Part shown: in pieces, positions 1-16,074 of the stretch | How the letters are laid out: each line of letters starts with the position of its first letter | How positions within the stretch are numbered: position 1 is the stretch's first letter | Source of the DNA: Coriobacterium glomerans PW2 | GTDB taxonomy: Bacteria > Actinomycetota > Coriobacteriia > Coriobacteriales > Coriobacteriaceae | Direction: 5' to 3' | Assembly: GCF_000195315.1 (NCBI RefSeq) | Contig: NC_015389.1 | Span: 1,550,001-1,614,000 of the forward strand | DNA: 64,000 nt | Translations under genes and position numbers: made by a program | Notes under the pieces: generated by a model | What the model was told of the DNA's origin: nothing | Databases searched by the model: none | The model's input: only the letters and a program-made list of their open reading frames with translations

Positions 1-3486
<3,486 letters not shown>

Positions 3487-3492
3487 AGTCAA

Positions 3493-7002
<3,510 letters not shown>

Positions 7003-7139
7003 CAGGTGTTTCCTCCTTCATGGAACAAGGTGACCTCTCGCGACCCCTCGTGCCGGCAACGGCGCTTCGTGCCGCTGTCGGCACGGACACCATGTTCGAA
7101 TCTGTCCACGGGAGATCGAGTGAGTTATCGCGATCTCAT

Positions 7140-7167
7140 ATTTTAGCAAGACTGTACCGTTTAGCAA
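7140..7167 (-). promoter_or_regulatory. Putative sigma70-type promoter for rpoBC
   Basis: On the minus strand a -35 TTGCTA (7167-7162) and a -10 TAAAAT (7145-7140) are separated by 16 bases. This places the start about 130 bases upstream of the rpoB GTG and gives rpoBC its own promoter, which fits its separation from rplJL. The rest of the 7003-7305 gap holds the untranslated leader. I see no clear terminator for the upstream racemase-like gene. Confidence 0.55.
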
Positions 7168-7305
7168 GAATTCCCTTGACGCGAGAGGCGTTTTAGAGTA
7201 TATCGCTAGAGCTGAAGAATAACAGCAGGTCACAGATACCAAAGCGAACATATGTTCATGATTTTATGGTGAATCAACAGGACGAGTGCCGCTCGACACA
7301 AGCTT

Positions 7306-8613
7306 TCAGACCTGCATGGGCTCTATGTCACCCGACTCATCGAAGACAAGCGGGCACGGGGCATCGAGTGCTTCGAGATGCTGATAGCGCCCGGAGCGCA
7401 CATCGGCGTAATAGGATTCGGACAACATGATAGCACCGATGTTCAGGCTGTTCGGAATCCTGACGACACGGGGCCTCGCGCGATCGATACCCGTGCATGT
7501 GCGAAGGCACAGCTGAATCGCCTCGCGATCATCGGCGAGGACGCATGGGATCCGAGCGGAAGACAAGACGGTGCTCGTGATGCAGTTCGGATACATCGCC
7601 TCGGGATCGATGTCATCGAAGATTCTTTGCGTGATGGCGCTCGCTAGCCCTATCCCGAGCGCGTTGCCATGGGAGGCCGCGGACAGCCTCAACATACAGG
7701 TCCGCTGGACCTCGATTCCGCCGGATGCGAACTCAGTCGAGAACGTGCCGGTGATATTGGGGTCGGTGCCCGTGCCGCTGTAGTTCTTTCCGATCTCATC
7801 GATGATGAGCACATCGCAAGATCCAACGATGAGCCGGGGCATCCGCGTAAACGCGTAGCGCAGAAGCTCGGGTTCCCGATCGAGCAGATCTTCCGGAAGA
7901 ATAGCCTCGATGTGACAGGTCTCGTCGTACGCGTTCTCAATGCACGGAATCGCAAAGAGAACCGGTGCGCGTTCGAGTACCACCTTTGCCATGCTGGGAA
8001 TGTTGCGCGCGATGAGGCCCATACCTTGGCTGTGGACCCGCTCTGCGCCGCGCTGCTTGCCGAGACCGACTGTGAGCATCTTGCACGGCCCGCTCTCTAC
8101 GCTGCCACGGAAGGCATTATGCGGCTTCAGGCGGCACGAGACGATAATGCCATCAGACTCGTAGGCGTTGCGATCGATCGCTACGGGGACGCCGCACTCG
8201 GAGCGACCGATCTCAACGGTCTCCATGGATGAGCGGATCTCGCAGCCCATGGTCTGCTCGGTGATGCCGTATCCTGCAAGAACTGCCGCCTGTCCGGCTG
8301 GCGTCGCCCCCCCATGGCTTCCCATGGCCGCGACGATGAAAGGCGTCGCCTCGCATTCGCGCACAAAATCGACGATCGATTTCGTGATGATATCGACGTT
8401 GGCTATGCCGCGACTTCCCGCCGTGATAGCTATCTGCGAGCCGGGCAGGATCCGGCTTCTGAATGCGTCCTGCGATAACTGCGCGTGCACCACGGTGGGG
8501 ATCTCGGCAGGCGCTATTCTCGTTCGATCAAACGTTTGCCGAGCATGGAACATCTTGGGGATTGCAACGCCGGCAAGAAGCCGGGACACCGTCGCGCCCT
8601 TTTTGATATGCAT
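7306..8613 (-). CDS. LarA-like (DUF2088) 2-hydroxyacid racemase/epimerase homologue
   Basis: A 435-aa soluble protein that resembles the nickel-pincer lactate racemase (LarA) superfamily: a glycine/histidine block AAMGSHGGATPAGQ near residue 95 and an overall Rossmann-like pattern. In the family, characterised members racemise or epimerise 2-hydroxyacids using a pyridinium-thiocarboxylate mononucleotide nickel cofactor made by LarB, LarC and LarE; none of those genes is in this window. It starts three bases after the FAD/DUF1667 gene with an AAGGGA ribosome site, so it is the last gene of the sugar-acid block. A role on glycerate, tartronate or an aldonate is inference. The substrate is unknown and cofactor use is unproven. 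Confidence 0.6.
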   Translation of the reverse strand: MHIKKGATVSRLLAGVAIPKMFHARQTFDRTRIAPAEIPTVVHAQLSQDAFRSRILPGSQIAITAGSRGIANVDIITKSIVDFVRECEATPFIVAAMGSHGGATPAGQAAVLAGYGITEQTMGCEIRSSMETVEIGRSECGVPVAIDRNAYESDGIIVSCRLKPHNAFRGSVESGPCKMLTVGLGKQRGAERVHSQGMGLIARNIPSMAKVVLERAPVLFAIPCIENAYDETCHIEAILPEDLLDREPELLRYAFTRMPRLIVGSCDVLIIDEIGKNYSGTGTDPNITGTFSTEFASGGIEVQRTCMLRLSAASHGNALGIGLASAITQRIFDDIDPEAMYPNCITSTVLSSARIPCVLADDREAIQLCLRTCTGIDRARPRVVRIPNSLNIGAIMLSESYYADVRSGRYQHLEALDAPCPLVFDESGDIEPMQV

Positions 8614-8616
8614 GAC

Positions 8617-10374
8617 CTATCCCTTCTTCAGCTGACAGCCAGCGAGTCGCTTTGTGGCGATGACATTGCTTGCTGTTCCGCAGACGTCGGCAAGAAGGAC
8701 TTCGCCGATCTCAACCGGCGCTGTGCATTTCAGCTTTGCGATCCTGGCCATCACGTCTGAGATCTTGTTCTTGGGAATCGGCTTGTCGAGACGCACGCTC
8801 ACGACAGGCAGCTCCCCGCCCTCCACGCTCACCGATGTGGCGATGTTTCGAACCGGCGCGCTCACCTCTGAACTGGCGTATTGCTCACCTCGCTTGCATG
8901 AGTTGCCCGAGACGGAAACGACTCTGTTTAGGCGGACCTTGACTCTCATATCGCAGCCCGTTGGACACATGATGCAACTCAACATGCGCACCTCGTCACC
9001 CTCCGGCGACGCATCGCCTGGCTTTGCCTGCAGCGGTTCCGTGTCGGGCCCAAGCTGGTTCTCACCAGGCGCGAATGATTTCATCATGCGCCGGGACAAA
9101 GCACCCGATAGCTCCACGTGAAGCTCATGCGCTCCCTCGATCCATTCAGCGCGAACGGCGATCTGCACCATCTTTGCGGGCAGCATTTTCGCGAAATGGA
9201 TTCGGTGTACGCATCCTCTTTCCGTCCGCAGAGAGAGGGTGCAGTCGCGCAGCGGCTGTCTTGCACGCACGGAGAGCGTGAAATCGCTATGTCCGCCAAC
9301 GGCTTGCGGAACGGTATAGCAGATCTCCGAACCCGCGATAATCGGAATGATTCCCACGGAGTCGCGCCGTCCCCGATCGGAATGGTCCTTTTTACGAGCG
9401 TCCAGAAAGATCACCACCGCTTTTGCCAGCCGTTCGGCCTCCATGGACACGAAATCCACCAAGTCATGCACGTGTAATACATTTCCAGCTGCGAAAACGC
9501 CTTCCACGCTCGTCTGATAGGTCTCGTCGACCAGAGGCCCCCTCGTACGCGGATCCAGCCTGACCCCTGCTCCGAGTGACAGCTCGTTTTCAGGGATCAA
9601 GCCAACTGACAAGATCAGGGTATCGCAGGGGCAGATCTCCTCGGTTCCAGCGATCGGCTTGAGCCGATCGTCGACTCGGGCTATCTTCACAGCCTCCAAA
9701 CGCGCGTCTCCAAGTATCTCAACAACGGTGTGGCTCAACCTCAACGAAATCCCGTAGTCATTGAGGCACTGCTCGACATTGCGCGGTAGACCGCTTGCAT
9801 AGGGCAGAATCTCTAGAACAGTGCTCACGTGGGCGCCCTCCAGCGTCAAACGACGAGCCATGATCATGCCAATATCGCCGGAACCCAAAATCACGGCTTC
9901 TCTGCCGGGCATCGTATTCTGCAGGTTCACATAGGTCTGCGCCACGCCTGCGGTGTAGATGCCGGCAGGACGCGTACCCGGAATGCTGAGAGCGTGTCGG
10001 GTTCGCTCCCGGCAACCCATTGCGAGCACGATCGCATCTGCTCCATAGCGCATGACACCAGCGGTGCAGACCAGCGTTACGATCCTGTCAGCGGTGACAT
10101 CTATCACCGTTGCGTCAGTGAGATAGTCGATGCCGCGATCATCGACATCGTCAATGAAACGCTGAGCGTACTCCGGGCCGCTCAGGCTCCGTTTGAACCT
10201 CGTCAGCCCAAATCCGTCATGGATGCACTGTCGCAGGATCCCACCGAGCCGATGCTCGCGCTCAACGATCAGCACATCGTTCACGCCGAGATCATGAAGC
10301 CTTACAGCAGCCGCGAGCCCCGCCGGACCGCCTCCAATGATGATCACGCCTCGTCTGGCAATCCGGTCGCTCAT
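8617..10374 (-). CDS. FAD/NAD(P)-dependent oxidoreductase fused to a DUF1667 domain
   Basis: A 585-aa fusion. Residues 1 to about 330 form a two-dinucleotide pyridine nucleotide-disulphide-type oxidoreductase: FAD-binding IIIGGGPAGLAAA near residue 11, NAD-binding ILGSGDIGMIMARRL near 160, and the second FAD block ending GVFAAGNVLHVHD near 285. The last ~120 residues carry a DUF1667-type module with the cysteine cluster CIMCPTGCDM and a further CKRGEQY, likely metal or Fe-S binding. In many anaerobes the two parts are separate neighbours next to a GlpA-like gene; here they are joined. The start overlaps the GlpA-like stop by four bases (ATGA), so the two products are translationally coupled and probably form one complex that moves electrons from a hydroxy-substrate to NAD or another acceptor. 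Confidence 0.75.
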   Translation of the reverse strand: MSDRIARRGVIIIGGGPAGLAAAVRLHDLGVNDVLIVEREHRLGGILRQCIHDGFGLTRFKRSLSGPEYAQRFIDDVDDRGIDYLTDATVIDVTADRIVTLVCTAGVMRYGADAIVLAMGCRERTRHALSIPGTRPAGIYTAGVAQTYVNLQNTMPGREAVILGSGDIGMIMARRLTLEGAHVSTVLEILPYASGLPRNVEQCLNDYGISLRLSHTVVEILGDARLEAVKIARVDDRLKPIAGTEEICPCDTLILSVGLIPENELSLGAGVRLDPRTRGPLVDETYQTSVEGVFAAGNVLHVHDLVDFVSMEAERLAKAVVIFLDARKKDHSDRGRRDSVGIIPIIAGSEICYTVPQAVGGHSDFTLSVRARQPLRDCTLSLRTERGCVHRIHFAKMLPAKMVQIAVRAEWIEGAHELHVELSGALSRRMMKSFAPGENQLGPDTEPLQAKPGDASPEGDEVRMLSCIMCPTGCDMRVKVRLNRVVSVSGNSCKRGEQYASSEVSAPVRNIATSVSVEGGELPVVSVRLDKPIPKNKISDVMARIAKLKCTAPVEIGEVLLADVCGTASNVIATKRLAGCQLKKG

Positions 10375-11843
10375 CGCACGCCCCCTCGCACATCTCCCGT
10401 GAACATATGCGAACCCTCATGTTGGTAGCAAACATCACGGGCATCCGCGTCGAGTTCCGATCGAATGAGCGCCGTGATCCTGCTCTCGCAGTATCCTGCT
10501 TGGCAGCGGCCCATCGTCGCACGAGTTCGGTTTTTGACACTTGCCAGCGTGTGCGCCCCAAGTGGATTATGAATAGCGGCGAGTATCTCAGCTCGGGTGA
10601 CCATCTCGCATCGGCAGATGATCTCGCCATATGCGCGATCTTGCTCAACCAGAAGCCGCTGCTGTGCCAAAGTGGCATCGCAAAAACGTTTGATCCCTGC
10701 TCTTTCAGGAGAAAAAGCCGGATCCTCCTCGAGGTCCTCTACTTCACGCATCTTATCTATCGCGCGCCTTGCAAGCGGTAGGGCGCTCGTCACTCCTGGA
10801 GACTCGATGCCCACCAGATTGACAGCCTGAGGTGCTTCATCTCGACGTTCAACGACGAAGTCCAGCACTTTGCCTGTAATCGGATCGACGCGTTTCCAGC
10901 GGATGCCGGCGAATGTTCGAATGAAGAACTCCTGTTTAACGTTATCGAACATCTTTTTGCCGTCGCGCACAAGACCCGCGAGGTGCGCGCTCGAGGTTGC
11001 ATAGTCCTCACGTCCCTCGGTGATATAGGAGTCCGGGCCCACGAGCACGTTGCCATCCACTGTGATGGTGGCATGAGTGGAAAAGCCGCCCTTCTCGTTC
11101 GGTGCCGGGTAGACCGGCGTGCGCAGGCCCTCGGCGGCTCGCTTGTCCAAAACATAGTACTCGCCTTTAAATCCCTTGGTGACATGCCCCGTTATCCCAA
11201 GCATCTCCGAAATGTCGGTACTGTACATCCCGGCGCAGTTTATGATCCATCGACTCTGAATGACCCCTCTGTTCGTGATCACTCGGTAGAAGCCCTCATC
11301 TGTTTGCGCGCACCAGTTGAGACCTGTGACCTTTGTGCGAAAGAGAAACCGTACGCCGTTCGCATGGGCGTTTTCTGCAAGCGCGATCGTGTATTGAATA
11401 GGATCAAGGATTCCCGACATGGGACTGTACAGTGCGAATTCACCCCTCGCTTGAGGCTCGATATCATGGAGCTGCTGCTTGTCGACCATCTTTAGGCCCT
11501 CTACACCGTTTTTCATCCCGATATCCATAAACTTGAGGATGTTCGCTCGGTCTCGATCGGTGAATCCGACAACGACTTTGCCACTGCGACGAAATGCGAC
11601 ATCGAGCTCTGAAGCAACGTGATCGAACTCCCGATTGCCCTCAACCGCGCAGATCGCCTTGAGCGATCCGGGGGCGTAGGTGAACCCGGCATGCAGCATG
11701 CCGGTGTTTCGGCTGGAGTTTCCGAATGCGACATCTGGCTCCTTTTCGATCACGCATGCGTCCAGTCGAAAACGCGAGAGTTCACGCGCGATCGCACATC
11801 CGATAACACCTGCACCGATAACCACGGCATCGAATCGCTCCAC
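10371..11843 (-). CDS. GlpA-like FAD-dependent dehydrogenase with C-terminal BFD [2Fe-2S] domain
   Basis: A 490-aa DAO/GlpA-family flavoprotein. FAD-binding AVVIGAGVIGCAIAREL sits at the N-terminus; the middle shows the DAO substrate domain (for example GILDPIQYTIALAENA). The C-terminus has a BFD-like ferredoxin module with ICRCE, TRATMGRCQAGYC cysteines. I place the start at the GTG at 11843, because AAAAGGAG lies about nine bases upstream and the FAD motif follows at once; a TTG at 11942 would add 33 unconserved residues. Family members include anaerobic glycerol-3-phosphate dehydrogenase and hydroxyglutarate oxidase-like proteins. Given the operon, a hydroxyacid or glycerate-related substrate is as likely as glycerol-3-phosphate. 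It overlaps the next gene by four bases. Confidence 0.75.
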   Translation of the reverse strand: MERFDAVVIGAGVIGCAIARELSRFRLDACVIEKEPDVAFGNSSRNTGMLHAGFTYAPGSLKAICAVEGNREFDHVASELDVAFRRSGKVVVGFTDRDRANILKFMDIGMKNGVEGLKMVDKQQLHDIEPQARGEFALYSPMSGILDPIQYTIALAENAHANGVRFLFRTKVTGLNWCAQTDEGFYRVITNRGVIQSRWIINCAGMYSTDISEMLGITGHVTKGFKGEYYVLDKRAAEGLRTPVYPAPNEKGGFSTHATITVDGNVLVGPDSYITEGREDYATSSAHLAGLVRDGKKMFDNVKQEFFIRTFAGIRWKRVDPITGKVLDFVVERRDEAPQAVNLVGIESPGVTSALPLARRAIDKMREVEDLEEDPAFSPERAGIKRFCDATLAQQRLLVEQDRAYGEIICRCEMVTRAEILAAIHNPLGAHTLASVKNRTRATMGRCQAGYCESRITALIRSELDADARDVCYQHEGSHMFTGDVRGGVR

Positions 11844-11979
11844 GAGAACCGTCTCCTTTTCGGATCGACACGATCCACGGCCGAATGTCGGGCCGCGAAG
11901 AACTGCAAATCGTTTTGCCCGCCGCGCCGCGATCGCGTTCAATGCAATAACGTGATGACAGATTCAAAAAGCCGATCTG

Positions 11980-12840
11980 CTATTTCAGCATCGCCGCTAT
12001 GGCCGCTTCATCGTACTCGTTTACCTGTCGTACGCGCTCAGCGAGGAAGTCGCGCCAGATCGATGCGTCCAAGTAGGGCTGCTTCTCATCGGTGTAGCTG
12101 CCGGCTCGGTCAAGGATCTCGATCTGATTGGGATGGCTCGGCAGCGCGATATCAACATGCCAGGAACCGACGCGATCGAGATCGGCGATGAAGCGCTCCC
12201 GGAGCTTTGCCGTGAGCACCTTGCTCGTGGAGTAGTAGGCATCGTTCATCGTGTTGGCGCCGACGCCGCCGTGCATGCCGACGGTGTAGCGCGCTCCGTC
12301 GACAGGGTTCTCCACATCCCAGCGAAACGAGGTGCAACCGATCGTGTGACCGGGCGTGAGCGTCGTGCGGATGCTGACTGCTCCGAGCTCGACGGGATCC
12401 TCATCGTGAAACAGCGCATCGGGCTCGAAATCCCATGCATGGAATCTGGGATCGAGCGCAAGGGTCTCCTCGGGTGCGGTCCTCATGAACTCGAGATCCT
12501 CGCGCGACATATAAAGTTTGGCACCCGTGAGCTCGCGCATGAGGGCGGCACCGCCGCAATGATCGACGTGAGCGTGGGACACGAGGATCACTCGAATGTC
12601 ATGAGGATCGAAACCGAGTCTGTAGATCGAGTCGACCAGCAGATGAGCGCTCTCCTGGACCCCAGTATCGATCAGCACGAGCCCAGAGCCCGTGTCGATC
12701 AGATAGCAGCCGACCCAACGCTGACCGGCCACATAGTAGGTACGCGGGGCGACCTGAAACGGATCGATGGCGATCTTCCACGGCTCGCTCGTGATCGTTT
12801 GAACAACATTTGGGATCGGCTTTGTGCACCTAAAAGGCAT
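11980..12840 (-). CDS. Metallo-beta-lactamase-fold hydrolase
   Basis: A 286-aa MBL-fold protein with the metal motif HAHVDH plus a further His in TPGHTIG and a distal His in LPSHPNQ, so the two-metal site looks complete. The start is taken at 12840, where GGGAGG lies seven bases upstream; an ATG 11 codons further upstream has no ribosome site. No signal peptide is apparent. It lies between garR and the GlpA-like gene in the same orientation. The family covers lactonases, glyoxalase II-like thioesterases and others. A sugar-acid lactonase feeding the pathway is an attractive guess but not shown by the sequence. Confidence 0.7.
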   Translation of the reverse strand: MPFRCTKPIPNVVQTITSEPWKIAIDPFQVAPRTYYVAGQRWVGCYLIDTGSGLVLIDTGVQESAHLLVDSIYRLGFDPHDIRVILVSHAHVDHCGGAALMRELTGAKLYMSREDLEFMRTAPEETLALDPRFHAWDFEPDALFHDEDPVELGAVSIRTTLTPGHTIGCTSFRWDVENPVDGARYTVGMHGGVGANTMNDAYYSTSKVLTAKLRERFIADLDRVGSWHVDIALPSHPNQIEILDRAGSYTDEKQPYLDASIWRDFLAERVRQVNEYDEAAIAAMLK

Positions 12841-12906
12841 AGCAACCTCCCAGTTCGCGAAAAGGGCGGGCACCGACGAGGCGCCCGCCGACCTCTGAGC
12901 TCTCTG

Positions 12907-13788
12907 TCACTGAAGCTTCAAGTCGTTCACCATCTCGTACCATTCGGCGATACCCGAATGATCGTCGCGCTCGTGTCCGCCGGCCTTGAGCGATTGCATG
13001 ATCTCCATGGCAAGCGAGGTGAACGGGGAGGCGACATTCACGCCGTGAGAGGTGTCGAGCGCGTTTTGCAGATCCTTGATGTGCAGCTCGATACGGAAGC
13101 CCGGCGTGAAATCGCCCTTGAAGATCTTCTCGGACTTCTGGTCCATGACCGTCGAGCCGGCCAGACCGCCTCGAATGGCCTCGTAAACTCGCTCGGGATC
13201 CACGCCGGCCTTTTTCGCGAGCGAGTACGCCTCGCCGAGAGCTGCGATGTTGACGGCGACGATCATCTGATTGGCGAGCTTGGTGATATTGCCGGCGCCG
13301 ACGCCGCCCACGAGCGTGACCGAGGAGGCCATGGTCTTGAGCAGCTGCTCGTAACGCGCGTACACGTTCTCGTCGCCACCGACCATCACCGCGATCGTAC
13401 CATCGATCGCCTTGGGTTCCCCGCCGGAAACCGGCGCATCAAGAAAATCGACGCCGATCGCCGATAGCCGCTTTGCGAAATCACGGCTCGCCAGCGGAGC
13501 GATCGAACTCATGTCAATGACGCATTTGCCCTTTGTGAGACCTTCGGCCGCTCCGCCCTCGTCGAACAGGGCGCTCTCCACGTTCGGCGAATTCTGAAGC
13601 ATGGTGATGACCACCTCGGCGCGCTCACCCACCTCGCGGCCGCTTTCCGCCGCGACACCGCCGGCGGCGACGATCTCCTCGATGCTTTCCCGGTGGTGAT
13701 CGTAGGCGATGACCGTATGGCCGGCCTTCTGGATGTTTTTCGCCATGGGCTTGCCCATGATTCCAAGACCGATGAAACCTACATTCAT
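12907..13788 (-). CDS. garR: 2-hydroxy-3-oxopropionate (tartronate semialdehyde) reductase
   Basis: A 293-aa beta-hydroxyacid dehydrogenase. The N-terminal NAD(P)-binding motif is GFIGLGIMGKPMAKNI, the substrate motif is DAPVSGGEPKA, and the catalytic Lys lies in GNITKLANQMI. It would reduce tartronate semialdehyde, released by aldol cleavage of 5-keto-4-deoxy-glucarate, to D-glycerate in the cytosol. The start at 13788 is supported by AAAGGAAA upstream and by the motif beginning at residue 3. It lies 25 bases downstream of the glycerate kinase stop. Related 3-hydroxyisobutyrate dehydrogenases share these motifs; the flanking kinase and dehydratases decide the assignment. Confidence 0.9.
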   Translation of the reverse strand: MNVGFIGLGIMGKPMAKNIQKAGHTVIAYDHHRESIEEIVAAGGVAAESGREVGERAEVVITMLQNSPNVESALFDEGGAAEGLTKGKCVIDMSSIAPLASRDFAKRLSAIGVDFLDAPVSGGEPKAIDGTIAVMVGGDENVYARYEQLLKTMASSVTLVGGVGAGNITKLANQMIVAVNIAALGEAYSLAKKAGVDPERVYEAIRGGLAGSTVMDQKSEKIFKGDFTPGFRIELHIKDLQNALDTSHGVNVASPFTSLAMEIMQSLKAGGHERDDHSGIAEWYEMVNDLKLQ

Positions 13789-13813
13789 GATGTTTCCTTT
13801 CCGAAGATGTGTA

Positions 13814-14989
13814 CTATCGAACCCGAGGCGGGATAGAGGTCCCCACCTGAGGCAACGAGAGAAGAAACGCGCGCATGGCGGTCTCGCCGGCGGCGGGCAC
13901 GTCGATATCAACGCGTGCGATCGCCTCGTCAAGACCCATGGTGCGCGGCACCGTCGGGAGCACGAGATCGATCCCGGCGGCATAGACGGTTTCGATATCG
14001 TCACCGCGACCCCCCGCGATGGCGATCACGGGCTTTCCCCTGCGCTTCGCACGTGCGGCGACGCCGACCGGTGCCTTGCCGTTTGCCGATTGCGCATCGA
14101 TGCGGCCCTCACCGGTGATCACGAGATCCACATCCGCCATGGCATCCTCGAGCTCGATGGCGTCGAGCACGTAATCGATACCGCGCTCGACGCGGGCATC
14201 GCAAAAGGCCATCAGGGCGGCACCCAAGCCTCCCGCCGCACCGGCACCGGGACGATCCTGCACGCGCTTGCCGACCGTGGTCTCGAGAAGCGCCGCGAAC
14301 GAGCTCATCCAGCCGTCGAGTGTCTCTATCTCAGACGGTTCGATGCCCTTCTGCGGGCCATAGACCCTAAGCGCGCCGTTCTGCCCGGTGAGGGGATTGT
14401 CGACATCGGTCAGTATCGTGAACTCGGTCTCGGCGATGCGCGGATCCAGACCGCCGACATCGATCGATGCAAGCGTTCGCATCCCCTCGAGCCCGCACGG
14501 CACCGGTCTGCGAGCTGAATCGAGAAACTCGATTCCAAGCGCCTTTGCCATACCCATTCCGCCGTCACTGGTGGCGCTGCCGCCTAAACCGATCAGGATG
14601 CGCTTGCAACCTGCCTCGATCGCGTCGATGATGATTTGTCCGACCCCCCACGACGACGCGCTCAGGGCGTTTCTCGGAGTCTGCTCTATGAGCGTGATGC
14701 CACTCGTCTCGGCCATCTCTACGATCGCGGTGGACTCCTCGACGATGCCATAGCGCGCCTCGACGGTCTCGCCGAGCGGCCCGCGAGCGCAGACGCGCCT
14801 GAGCTTGCCCCCTCGCGCCGATACGATTGCCTCCACGGTGCCCTCTCCACCATCCGCGATGGGGAATTTGAGAATCCGCGCGGAAGGGACGATCCGCCGG
14901 ATACCCTGCTCTATGAGGCTCTCCACCCTGCTGCTCGACGCGGACCCCTTGAAGGAGTCAACGGCCAGCAGCACAGAACAGTCGCGCAT
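13814..14989 (-). CDS. garK: Glycerate kinase, type 1 (GarK/GlxK family)
   Basis: A 391-aa kinase of the GarK family: N-terminal LLAVDSFKGSASS, then GIGGSAT-like GLGGSATSDGGMGMAKALG in the middle and ITGEGRIDAQSANGKAP near residue 290. It phosphorylates D-glycerate, in this family normally at O2, to give 2-phosphoglycerate for glycolysis. The start is placed at the ATG at 14989, with AAGGAGG 11 bases upstream and the conserved motif at residue 5. An in-frame ATG at 15037 would add 16 residues and has a weaker site. It follows the aldolase gene and precedes garR, as expected for the last step of hexarate breakdown. Confidence 0.92.
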   Translation of the reverse strand: MRDCSVLLAVDSFKGSASSSRVESLIEQGIRRIVPSARILKFPIADGGEGTVEAIVSARGGKLRRVCARGPLGETVEARYGIVEESTAIVEMAETSGITLIEQTPRNALSASSWGVGQIIIDAIEAGCKRILIGLGGSATSDGGMGMAKALGIEFLDSARRPVPCGLEGMRTLASIDVGGLDPRIAETEFTILTDVDNPLTGQNGALRVYGPQKGIEPSEIETLDGWMSSFAALLETTVGKRVQDRPGAGAAGGLGAALMAFCDARVERGIDYVLDAIELEDAMADVDLVITGEGRIDAQSANGKAPVGVAARAKRRGKPVIAIAGGRGDDIETVYAAGIDLVLPTVPRTMGLDEAIARVDIDVPAAGETAMRAFLLSLPQVGTSIPPRVR

Positions 14990-15068
14990 GTCGATCCGCG
15001 CCTCCTTCTCCGTTGTCTGTTCGGGACTCGAGCTCATTCGTCGATCCTTGTCCTCATGCAACATCTTC

Positions 15069-15980
15069 TCACTTGAGATATCCCGCCTCACGCATCGTCC
15101 TTTTCATATGCTCGAGCGCCGGACCGGTCGTGGCCTCAGTCGGCGGGATCACAGAACCCACATCCATGCCCATGAGCCGAGCCATATCCTTGGTCGCCGC
15201 CGGAAAACTCGCCGCATCCTGCGACAGACGGATGGGGTTGAGCGTGAACTGATCCTCGAGAGCGCCGGAAAGGTCGCCCGCGACGAACTTATCGTAGATG
15301 CCGCAGACGAGTTCGGGATACATGTTCGCGGTCGAACAGACCGAACCCGCGGCTCCGGCGCTGAGGCTGAGATAGACGATCGTGTCCTTGCCGGCGAACA
15401 CCCGAAAGCCGATGTCACGGTTTTGGCGAATGAGCTCTTGCAGATCTGTGATGTTGCCGCTGGAGTCCTTGATGCCGACGATCGAGTCGATCTCATGTGC
15501 AAGACGGGTGATAACGGGAATCGGCACAGCGTAGCCTGCACGCCCCGGATTGTTGTAGATAAACATCGCCGTGTCGGGAACCGCATGGGCGATCGCGCTG
15601 AAATGATGATAGAGAGCTTCTGCCGTCGGCACGATGAACATGGGCTGAAGCACAGAGATCGCGTCGATATCGAGATCGGACGCTCGACGAGCCAAGGCTG
15701 AGGCCCGGCTCGTTCTGATGTGCCCGATGCCGAACATGACAGGCACGCGGCCCGCGGCCTGATCTATGATCCAACGCGTCGCCTCGATCATCTCATCGTC
15801 TTCAAACATATAGAATTCCGAGTTCGAGCCGAAAGCGAGGATGCCGTCGACCCCGTGCTCGATCACATAGTCGGTCTGGGCGCGCAGCCGTCGCTCATCG
15901 ATGGCTCCGCTGTCGTCTACCGGGGTCAGAATGGGAACGAAGATTCCCTTGAATGCAGCTTTATCGATCTTGTTGGACAT
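15069..15980 (-). CDS. DHDPS/NAL-family class I aldolase, probable 5-keto-4-deoxyglucarate aldolase
   Basis: A 303-aa TIM-barrel protein of the dihydrodipicolinate synthase/N-acetylneuraminate lyase family. The Schiff-base Lys171 lies in GIKDSSGN and the partner Tyr142 in YNNPGRAGY; the usual GTTGE loop reads FGSNSEF. AAGGAGAGG lies just upstream of the start at 15980. No GarL-type metal-dependent aldolase is present, yet garR and garK are, so this enzyme most simply cleaves 5-keto-4-deoxy-glucarate to pyruvate and tartronate semialdehyde. The alternative is the decarboxylating dehydratase KdgD, but that route would need an alpha-ketoglutarate semialdehyde dehydrogenase, which is not seen here. 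Confidence 0.75.
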   Translation of the reverse strand: MSNKIDKAAFKGIFVPILTPVDDSGAIDERRLRAQTDYVIEHGVDGILAFGSNSEFYMFEDDEMIEATRWIIDQAAGRVPVMFGIGHIRTSRASALARRASDLDIDAISVLQPMFIVPTAEALYHHFSAIAHAVPDTAMFIYNNPGRAGYAVPIPVITRLAHEIDSIVGIKDSSGNITDLQELIRQNRDIGFRVFAGKDTIVYLSLSAGAAGSVCSTANMYPELVCGIYDKFVAGDLSGALEDQFTLNPIRLSQDAASFPAATKDMARLMGMDVGSVIPPTEATTGPALEHMKRTMREAGYLK

Positions 15981-16074
15981 ATCCTCTCCTTCAATCGCTT
16001 GCGATGTCACGACATGATCTCGTTGCACCTCGAGCGCAGCTTGCTCAGAGCAACGATACCAGTCGCAATTCAGC

